Shown: positions 4,133 through 9,188 of the stretch, in pieces
Position numbering within the stretch: the first letter of the stretch is position 1
Layout of the letters: each line of letters begins with the position of its first letter
NCBI GenBank assembly: GCA_013331125.1
Contig: DUGW01000048.1
Coordinates: 1 to 9,188 of the forward strand
Length of the DNA: 9,188 nucleotides
Origin: Candidatus Woesearchaeota archaeon
GTDB taxonomy: Archaea > Nanoarchaeota > Nanoarchaeia > Woesearchaeales > UBA11576
Direction of reading: 5' to 3'
Translations under genes and position numbers: made by a program
The notes under the pieces: model-generated
The model's database searches: none
What the model was told of the DNA's origin: nothing
Seen by the model: only the letters and a program-made list of their open reading frames with translations

Positions 4133-6349
4133 TCACTCACCTCTCTTTCTCCCAGCAGCACTGCCCAACCAACAGACAGCAGCGACCTTATTATTATCAC
4201 CGTCGACAAAATCCGAATCCCAGCCAACCTTCGACATCTCACTCCTAAATGAAGGTTTGTGAAGAGTGCCTGAGTCGATAACAAGAAGAGCCTGATTCTT
4301 CCTGAAATACCCCCTGCTCTCCGTGAGAAGATAGATGCAATGCAGTTCACCGCTCTTCTCATCATAATAAAGGGTGTGACAGAGGGAGCCATCACGGGTG
4401 AAGTTATGCTGGTCAAGATGATAACCATGACCCACGCCCTTGGCAAGGAAAAGCTGTGAAAGCTGGTTACGATAATAAGAAAGGTCCTTCTTGGAATACC
4501 CCTCAATCACAAGGAGATCGCCCTTATCAGGAGGACGTTCCAAAGACTCTCTCCTACGATGGAAAAGGCCAGCATAATAATCAGCAAGACTGATACGCTG
4601 AACATTGTTGAACCAGGTGCCGCCACACCAGAAAAGACCATTCTGACCAGGTCGGAAATGGATCCGCTTGAGATTCTCAAGATACATCTCCTCAAAATCA
4701 GCCTCGACACCGGCCTCCCAGCAGTTAGTCTTCGCCTCCTCGAGCATCATATGACTCCTGTCGATGAACAAAGGACGGCCGACAGAGACGACACCCTGGA
4801 GCGCAGTGTAATACATCAACTCCTTGGTCGCAGGACCACAACCGCCGAACAGAGGGGTGAAACGCCTGTCCAGAAGACCTGTCTCTGACATGAACTGCAC
4901 CACCTTCTTGACAAAGAGAGGATCGCTCTCCCTCTTAGAGAGCTCAATATAATTCCTGATGGCCGGTTTACTGTAATAGATGAGAGCCTGACGGTCCCTC
5001 AGGTCCCAGACCCGATCAACCTCGACGCCAAACTCCCTAAAGAGATGTTCCTTAAGGTAAGCAGGGCAAGGTTCAGGACCTCGCTGCAGCATCGTGACAT
5101 AGTTCATCTGGATCTGTTGGCGCATCTCCCTAGATTTCTGCTCAGCGATGTCAGCAGCCTCCTTCTTCCTCAACTGGAAGTCAGTCATATCCTCGGGAAG
5201 GAGAAGATAGGTATCCAGGCGGTTCTTGATGAAAGTCTCACCCATCGGGATCAGGAGCTTGACAGCATGACGGAGCTCGACTGCGAAACTAGGGCTCATG
5301 AGAAATGCATTACGCGAAGTCCTCAGATACTTTAGGCCGATGGTGTCGATATCAGAAGATTTGCCTACCTGCGCTGTCGGCACACCATCACGCCGCTCCA
5401 TGGTCGAATATGAAAGGAGCTTGGTCACGCGCGAGAAGGTGCTCCACCTGTCAGAATGCTCGATGAGTTCTGAATAGAAATCAAGGAAACAGTCAATCTC
5501 CCAGGGCTCATGGCACTCAAAGGCCTCTGTCACCCTCTTGAGCACGAACTCAACCCTCCTAACATCAGGGTCGCCCATAGCACCATCTTCAGGGAGGAAA
5601 TCAAGTATGCGGCCGACGAAACCATACACCCGACGGGAAGCCTCCTCAGGGATCCTCCCTATATACTCATAGAAAGGGAAAAGGATATTGCGCCTGTCTT
5701 TCCTGTCCACCTTCTCCAGCAGAGGATAGGCCAGGTCACAGGAACGGTTGACGAAACCATGCAGACTCTCGACGATACGGCCCAGGTTATTGTAACGGCG
5801 CCGCTGGTTGGGAGGCATACTGCTATTGAACGCGATCGCATCATCTACGATACCGGAGACAAAACCCCTCAATCTACGCGGGAGGTCATAGAATATAGGT
5901 TCTACAGCCCCCAAGTTCACAAGATCCTCGCCGAGAGCGGGGACCCTTGCGTTGTACTGTGCGCTTATCAACCTATCCACCACCCCACACAAGTCCCTTG
6001 AATGGACGACCTTCTCTATGGCGCCAAAAAGCCTACGAAGATCATCCTGCTGCTGCGAAACCAGGAAGCGGTCATCATGACCGTCCCGTCCGTTGTTCAT
6101 GACCCAGCTGTGCACCATCTGCTTCACAGTCCTCGGCCTCGTCGAGACCGAAAGCAGACGCTCCAAACCGTCCACAGCATAGAGAATTATGTCTTCGCCG
6201 TAGTTATGCCTGAGCATAAGCCTGACAAGACGATCGGTATCCCTAGAGGCACTATCACCAAGCAGAGCAGTAACCCTCTCTGTCAAGGTGTCAGTGACCT
6301 CATCAAACTCCCAAGGATCCGGTCCTGTAGGTCTTCTGTATTTAGGCAT
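4133..6349 (-). CDS. large fusion protein: helical N-terminus plus EgtD-like methyltransferase domain
   Basis: 738-aa protein. The C-terminal third (about 495-730) resembles the EgtD/histidine-specific methyltransferase family (Methyltransf_33). It shows FGGCGPATKEL (501-511) as the SAM-binding glycine loop and LFIDRSHMMLEEAK (527-540) as the strand-2 acid and helix. GLFWCGGTWFNN (571-582) matches the family's GGT-GNF-like strand 4, GDLLVIEGYSKKD (610-622) follows it, and there is a final DSGTLHKPSFRSEMSKVGWD. The N-terminal 430 residues are mostly helical and charged, with a likely coiled coil at about 390-415, and match nothing I recognise. I chose the ATG at 6349 (MPKYRRPTGP); a TTG at 6367 would add six residues. 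No SD is visible. It lies 31 nt after the HTH regulator and 4 nt before the second methyltransferase, so the three probably form one operon. No ergothioneine partner (EgtB) is present, so an ergothioneine role is not implied. Confidence 0.78.
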   Translation of the reverse strand: MPKYRRPTGPDPWEFDEVTDTLTERVTALLGDSASRDTDRLVRLMLRHNYGEDIILYAVDGLERLLSVSTRPRTVKQMVHSWVMNNGRDGHDDRFLVSQQQDDLRRLFGAIEKVVHSRDLCGVVDRLISAQYNARVPALGEDLVNLGAVEPIFYDLPRRLRGFVSGIVDDAIAFNSSMPPNQRRRYNNLGRIVESLHGFVNRSCDLAYPLLEKVDRKDRRNILFPFYEYIGRIPEEASRRVYGFVGRILDFLPEDGAMGDPDVRRVEFVLKRVTEAFECHEPWEIDCFLDFYSELIEHSDRWSTFSRVTKLLSYSTMERRDGVPTAQVGKSSDIDTIGLKYLRTSRNAFLMSPSFAVELRHAVKLLIPMGETFIKNRLDTYLLLPEDMTDFQLRKKEAADIAEQKSREMRQQIQMNYVTMLQRGPEPCPAYLKEHLFREFGVEVDRVWDLRDRQALIYYSKPAIRNYIELSKRESDPLFVKKVVQFMSETGLLDRRFTPLFGGCGPATKELMYYTALQGVVSVGRPLFIDRSHMMLEEAKTNCWEAGVEADFEEMYLENLKRIHFRPGQNGLFWCGGTWFNNVQRISLADYYAGLFHRRRESLERPPDKGDLLVIEGYSKKDLSYYRNQLSQLFLAKGVGHGYHLDQHNFTRDGSLCHTLYYDEKSGELHCIYLLTESRGYFRKNQALLVIDSGTLHKPSFRSEMSKVGWDSDFVDGDNNKVAAVCWLGSAAGRKRGE
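4137..4143 (-). promoter_or_regulatory. Shine-Dalgarno site of the second methyltransferase
   Basis: GAGGTGA on the minus strand, 8 bases before the ATG at 4128 and lying inside the last codons of the upstream gene. It fixes the start of the downstream protein and points to coupled translation. Confidence 0.75.
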
Positions 6350-6380
6350 GCAATCGCCCGGAAACAAATAAACGGAAAAA

Positions 6381-6884
6381 TCATGTGATATCCTTGATCC
6401 TCAATATCTCTGAACAGTGATCCAGAGGCACCATGTCAATCTGCTCACCGGCAATCCAGTCAGTGCCATGCTTCTGGAAAAAAAACCCGTGAGCTTTCTT
6501 GAAATCATCAGCATCACGCCAGACAGACCTGACAAGGATCTTGCCATCATAGGTCTCATGACAGCAGACGCAATTCGGCCACTCATCGAGGAAACACCCC
6601 ATCATCCTCTTCGTCTGGATAAGGAACGGACTGGTGACTGTTATGTTCTGCAGAATGAGCATCCTGTACCCAAGCAGAGAGAAGTTAGGGATATTCAAGG
6701 TATGGAAGACATTCTCCTGCCTGAGCCGATGATGGATCCTGCGGACAGACACCTCATTTAGGCCAACAAGCTTGGCGATCTCCTTGAAAGTATAATCCTG
6801 ATTCTCGACCAAAAGGGAGAGGATCCTCCTCTCATTATCCTTCAGCGAGCGCGCAGCGCATGACTCATCATCCATGACCTGCAT
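6381..6884 (-). CDS. Lrp-type HTH transcriptional regulator of the methyltransferase operon
   Basis: 167-aa probable DNA-binding protein. Residues about 13-62 form an AsnC-type winged HTH (LKDNERRILSLLVENQDYTF, KEIAKLVGLNEVSVRRIHHRLRQ split across helices 2 and 3). The rest is a RAM-like half: strand LLGYRMLILQNITV, helix FLIQTKRMMGCFLDEW, strands CVCCHETYDGKILVRSVW, helix ADDFKKAHGFFFQKHG. Cys97, Cys105, Cys107 and Cys108 cluster where the effector pocket would lie, which hints at metal or redox sensing but does not show it. I chose the ATG at 6884 because the TATA box centre lies 26 bp upstream, the spacing of a leaderless archaeal mRNA; ATG 6875 is the alternative. It heads the operon with the two methyltransferases and likely controls it and itself. 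Confidence 0.82.
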   Translation of the reverse strand: MQVMDDESCAARSLKDNERRILSLLVENQDYTFKEIAKLVGLNEVSVRRIHHRLRQENVFHTLNIPNFSLLGYRMLILQNITVTSPFLIQTKRMMGCFLDEWPNCVCCHETYDGKILVRSVWRDADDFKKAHGFFFQKHGTDWIAGEQIDMVPLDHCSEILRIKDIT

Positions 6885-6904
6885 ATCATTATTAGGCGAG
6901 CAGA

Positions 6905-6915
6905 TTATATAAAAC
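6905..6915 (-). promoter_or_regulatory. TATA box of the regulator-methyltransferase operon
   Basis: TTTTATATAAT on the minus strand, centre about 26 bp before the ATG at 6884. This predicts a leaderless or nearly leaderless transcript. A weaker TATA candidate, TTATAAATT, lies at about 6944-6952. Confidence 0.65.
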
Positions 6916-6923
6916 TTCGTAGC

Positions 6924-6963
6924 GAAAAATGCGAAAAAATGCAAAATTTATAAGGAAAAATGC
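6924..6963. repeat. three copies of a GAAAAATGC motif upstream of the operon promoter
   Basis: GAAAAATGC at 6924-6932, GAAAAAATGC at 6933-6942 and GGAAAAATGC at 6954-6963. All are in the same orientation and directly upstream of the TATA box of the HTH regulator. The position suits an activator or autoregulatory operator. A-rich sequence makes chance repeats more likely, so this is tentative. Confidence 0.35.
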
Positions 6964-7001
6964 ATATTTAAAAAGGAACCGAAAGAAACACGAGTCGACG
7001 G

Positions 7002-7013
7002 GGTTTATAAGCA
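7002..7013 (-). promoter_or_regulatory. possible further upstream TATA element
   Basis: GCTTATAAACCC on the minus strand, about 120 bp before the regulator start. A second TTTTAAATA lies at about 6966-6974. These may be alternative promoters or just the AT-rich spacer between operons; the gap 6885-7052 holds no gene. Confidence 0.25.
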
Positions 7014-7051
7014 AAAGAAAACCAGCAGTGCAAGACACCCCCATATACACC

Positions 7052-7068
7052 GCTATATATCATATAGC
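7052..7068 (-). other. 7-bp inverted repeat at the stop of the small cysteine-rich gene
   Basis: GCTATAT (7052-7058) and ATATAGC (7062-7068) are separated by 3 bases and cover the final codons and TAG. It can form a short AU-rich hairpin at the 3' end of the operon. No run of T follows, so a terminator role is unproven; a TBP-like site is the other reading. Confidence 0.3.
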
Positions 7069-7304
7069 CTTCTCAAAGAAAGGAAACGGATGACGCGGGA
7101 ATGCAGACAATACTTCATCGCCTTGCCGCTTTCCTCCTGGCAGGAACAGTATCCGTCATACATGCAATAGTCGCGGCTGCCTATGGGCCAGCGGAGAGTG
7201 CCAGCGTCGAGACAACTGAGGGCTTCATGACGGAGTCTAGGCCTGTCCGCCGAGAGACGGTCATACACCTCTTTGTCTGCCAAAAGCATCTCCAACAGAT
7301 CCAT
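7053..7304 (-). CDS. small cysteine-rich protein of unknown function
   Basis: 83-aa protein not recognised. The N-terminus (MDLLEMLLADKEVYDRLSAD) is helical and acidic. The second half contains Cys47, Cys53, Cys55 and Cys66 with His68 (YCMYDGYCSC and KYCLHSR), a spacing that could hold a zinc or iron-sulfur centre. Cys31 stands apart. No signal peptide or membrane segment is seen. The ATG at 7304 is preferred over a start 11 codons upstream because AGGTG (7310-7314) lies five bases before it. The gene is 43 nt after the EEP gene on the same strand and so probably its operon partner. It ends in TAG. Being a real gene is likely from its SD and Cys/His pattern, but not certain. Confidence 0.6.
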   Translation of the reverse strand: MDLLEMLLADKEVYDRLSADRPRLRHEALSCLDAGTLRWPIGSRDYCMYDGYCSCQEESGKAMKYCLHSRVIRFLSLRRLYDI

Positions 7305-7309
7305 GACAA

Positions 7310-7314
7310 CACCT
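7310..7314 (-). promoter_or_regulatory. Shine-Dalgarno site of the small cysteine-rich gene
   Basis: AGGTG on the minus strand, five bases before the ATG at 7304. It sets the start and is the main evidence that this short frame is translated. Confidence 0.5.
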
Positions 7315-7347
7315 AAAAACAAGATACGGAAAATCAAGACAACAAAG

Positions 7348-8316
7348 CTAACGGTAGATAAGCACAGTGCCCACTATCGGCCTATGGTCTGATGCCTCGA
7401 TATGGACGGTGTGATAATCGGCAATACCAAGACCTTTAGAGACAAGGATATGATCGATAGACTCGCGAGGAGTGTCTGAAGGATAAGATCTTATCCCGAC
7501 ATAGGGGTTATGGACAAGACCTGACGAGAGCAGACGGTCGAAAGACGGCATGCCAGGCCCGGAATTGAAATCGCCAAGCAGGACAAAAGGGGGCTTCTTG
7601 GCGCGCAGGTGTCTCAATATCTGGGCAGTCTCCTTCATCCTGGTGCTCTCACGCTCAGCATCATAGTGAGTATGGACAAAATTCAGGTCCTTGCTTCCAG
7701 CGGTGCTGAGCTTCACGTCGAAATCCACGTAACTCTTGAAATAATGGAGGACGCGCTGCGCAAAAGTCCTGCCATACTGGTGATGACCGTTGAGAGCGAG
7801 AGGGTACCTGCTGACTACAGCATTACCCAGCTGCAGGAGAGGAGGCATGCCGAAGATAGTCTCCTCAATAACGTGGTTGAAACAGAGACCGCGGGCGATA
7901 TACTTCGCCTGATCGATGTTCTTCGTGCGGGCAGAGTTGAAATCCGCCTCATTCATGCAGACGACATCAGCTTTTTCTGACTTCAACATGTCTATCATGT
8001 CGTCGAGATTAGACCTCACCTTGCGGGCAGGCACATCACGGAAGAAATCATCATGATTACCGCGGGCATTCGCAATGTTATAGGTGACGACACGAAGCCT
8101 GCCTTCAATACCTTTCGGTCTCGGGCAGCAACCAGTAAGGGTGAACAGCTTCGCACCAGCACAGCCTGATACAGAACCTCCGACGTACATGGCGAGAAGG
8201 GCAGTGGCTGCCCCGGCACCGGCAATCTTAAGGAAATCCCTCCTGCCAGGACCGTCGACCTTTGGACCAGCATCCTCGACGGGCCTATCAGACCCAGATA
8301 CCTGTTCATCCACCAT
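7348..8316 (-). CDS. exported endonuclease/exonuclease/phosphatase (EEP) family enzyme
   Basis: 322-aa metal-dependent phosphodiesterase/nuclease-fold protein. Residues 24-46 form a twin-arginine signal (GRRDFLK followed by IAGAGAATALLAMYV), and VSGC (49-52) is a lipobox, so it is probably Tat-exported folded and may be lipid-anchored. The EEP domain spans about 74-320 with the expected motifs: VVTYNIANARG (Asn80), VVCMNEAD (metal-binding Glu123), GNAVVSRYP, FVHTHYDA, LLGDFNSGP (Asp249, Asn251), SIDHILVS (Asp288, His289) and ASDHRP (Asp310, catalytic His311). All catalytic positions are kept. Substrate could be nucleic acid, phospholipid or phosphoinositide-like; sequence alone does not tell. 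I chose the ATG at 8316, with GGGTGG at 8322-8327 before it. It overlaps the end of the transglutaminase gene by 11 bases, so translation is coupled. It ends in TAG. Confidence 0.87.
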   Translation of the reverse strand: MVDEQVSGSDRPVEDAGPKVDGPGRRDFLKIAGAGAATALLAMYVGGSVSGCAGAKLFTLTGCCPRPKGIEGRLRVVTYNIANARGNHDDFFRDVPARKVRSNLDDMIDMLKSEKADVVCMNEADFNSARTKNIDQAKYIARGLCFNHVIEETIFGMPPLLQLGNAVVSRYPLALNGHHQYGRTFAQRVLHYFKSYVDFDVKLSTAGSKDLNFVHTHYDAERESTRMKETAQILRHLRAKKPPFVLLGDFNSGPGMPSFDRLLSSGLVHNPYVGIRSYPSDTPRESIDHILVSKGLGIADYHTVHIEASDHRPIVGTVLIYR

Positions 8317-9188
8317 CTTTTCCACCCTCTTTCCGGGCCCTAGAGACCCACATGTGATGCTGAAACACAGAATAATCCGAACGGACATCCCCGCCCACCA
8401 GAGAGACGTCAAAATCCACAAAATACACATGCTTCCTAGTCTGATAACTGACATAATCGAAAGGCCTGGCCTTGTCATCAGCCCATGTAGGCTCGACGAG
8501 CATCCACTCCCCAACACCACCCTTGAGAGGGACAAGCACCTCGACCCAGGCATGATAACCATCCACCTTCCCATCATCATCAAGGACAGCGCCAGTCCTC
8601 TTGCGCGCAGGGATACCGAAGGCGCGGGCCATAGAGACAAAAAGGTTAGAATACTCACTGCAATCACCCTCACCACGCTGGAAGACCCTGCTGAGAGGGA
8701 GATCATCCTCCTGGACCTTATACTCAAGGATGTTATCAGTCACCAGGAGAGTATAGAGAAGCTTTGCCATCATCTCATCAGGGCCATTATATGCACGCAC
8801 CAATGCCTGGACACCATCATGGTCAGCCGGGAACTTCTCCGTCGACAAAGTGTGCTGCTTCACATAATCAGGAAGGTCCTTGTAGCCTTTGTCTGCCAGG
8901 AGAAGATAGACAAGACCCTTCTTGGGAGCCTTCGAGACGGCAGAAGATCTGATGCGCACATCAAGAGGCCTGTCAAAATCAGCCTCAGACAGGACACCAT
9001 CCTTGGCCAGCCTCGAGATGTCAAGATAGTAATGCGAACCGCGGGCGACAGAAGGCGGCCTGATGCTGAGATAACTCAGAGGGATCGCCTTGCCATTGAC
9101 TGATATCTTCCTGACAGAGAACTTAGGCGTCAGTATGTCCGGTATCTGGGGCTCCAGTATGATACCAGTAGAGGATATCAAGGACCTG
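8306..9188 (-). CDS. transglutaminase-core protein, N-terminus outside window
   Basis: The frame is open from the right edge to the TGA at 8306, giving 293 residues plus a missing N-terminus. The transglutaminase-like (papain-type) core is clear: GEGDCSEYSNLFVSMARAFG carries the nucleophile Cys (codon 8660-8662), GYHAWVEVLVP the His (8552-8554), and WMLVEPTW the third position (8492-8494). There the usual Asp of D-P-T is Glu. Archaeal and bacterial proteins of this kind are often secreted or membrane-anchored proteases or cross-linking enzymes. The residues before the core (FSVRKISVNG... to about SSAVSKAPKKGLVYLLLADK) look like a beta-rich preceding domain, and a signal or anchor, if any, lies outside the window. 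The stop overlaps the EEP gene start, indicating one operon. The tail after the core ends in RARKEGGKDGG. Confidence 0.82.
   Translation of the reverse strand, partial: RSLISSTGIILEPQIPDILTPKFSVRKISVNGKAIPLSYLSIRPPSVARGSHYYLDISRLAKDGVLSEADFDRPLDVRIRSSAVSKAPKKGLVYLLLADKGYKDLPDYVKQHTLSTEKFPADHDGVQALVRAYNGPDEMMAKLLYTLLVTDNILEYKVQEDDLPLSRVFQRGEGDCSEYSNLFVSMARAFGIPARKRTGAVLDDDGKVDGYHAWVEVLVPLKGGVGEWMLVEPTWADDKARPFDYVSYQTRKHVYFVDFDVSLVGGDVRSDYSVFQHHMWVSRARKEGGKDGG
8322..8327 (-). promoter_or_regulatory. Shine-Dalgarno site of the EEP gene
   Basis: GGGTGG on the minus strand, five bases before the ATG at 8316 and inside the last codons of the transglutaminase gene. It decides the EEP start and supports coupled translation. 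Confidence 0.55.

Noticed and set aside
4129..4506. N-terminal extension of the second methyltransferase back to 4506
   Set aside because: It overlaps the conserved C-terminus of the upstream methyltransferase in another frame, whereas the ATG at 4128 has a strong SD and the usual 4-nt operon spacing.
5510..6001. 163-codon plus-strand frame inside the 738-aa gene
   Set aside because: Antisense shadow with no domain, and it lies fully within a well-supported minus-strand gene.
4133..6349. Ergothioneine biosynthesis
   Set aside because: Only the methyltransferase fold resembles EgtD; there is no EgtB-like sulfoxide synthase nearby and the long N-terminus differs from EgtD.
8317..8727. N-terminal extension of the EEP protein to 8727
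   Set aside because: It lies over the transglutaminase catalytic core; the ATG at 8316 has an SD and places the Tat motif near the N-terminus as expected.
8084..9103. 339-codon open frame on the plus strand opposite the EEP and transglutaminase genes
   Set aside because: The minus strand encodes two clear enzyme families with full motifs; the plus-strand translation has no recognisable domain, promoter or SD and is an antisense shadow.

Overview
The window reads as archaeal chromosomal DNA. The support is an archaeal/eukaryotic-type ribosomal protein (eS1/S3ae) at the left edge, several TATA boxes at about -26 of likely starts, GGTG-type Shine-Dalgarno sequences before internal operon genes, and three regulators of the archaeal Lrp/AsnC feast-famine type. 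One of these is a double-length tandem-HTH form of a kind I associate with DPANN archaea such as Woesearchaeota. That lineage guess is weak. The archaeal assignment is firm.

Left part (1-1528). The 5' part of the eS1 gene runs leftward out of the window. Behind its promoter lies about 450 bp without a protein gene (354-807). This stretch holds a G-quadruplex-type motif, a TATA box reading rightward, a region of about 155 nt closed by a perfect 12-bp inverted repeat that looks like a structured RNA, and a second pair of strong hairpins. Next comes a small leftward Lrp-type regulator. An in-frame TAG stops it just before the last strand of its ligand-binding domain, and the missing C-terminus is still readable after the stop. 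A 277-bp gap with short repeats separates it from the next gene.

Middle part (1529-6884). A rightward tandem Lrp regulator meets, tail to tail with a 4-base overlap, a leftward three-gene set. In transcription order that set is an Lrp-type HTH regulator with its own TATA box, a 738-aa protein with a large helical N-terminus and an EgtD-like methyltransferase C-terminus, and a 526-aa second SAM-dependent methyltransferase starting 4 nt after the previous stop behind a strong SD. I know of no described system with this make-up. It is the best candidate here for an undescribed pathway: a regulated two-methyltransferase cassette of unknown substrate.

Right part (7053-9188). A second leftward operon encodes a transglutaminase-core protein (N-terminus outside the window), an overlapping twin-arginine/lipobox endonuclease-exonuclease-phosphatase (EEP) family enzyme with an intact active site, and an 83-aa cysteine-rich protein. 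At least the EEP protein should act outside the cytoplasmic membrane.

TAG ends three apparently intact genes here (at 2548, 7053 and 7348). TAG is therefore an ordinary stop in this genome, and the interrupted regulator is better read as truncated than as recoded.
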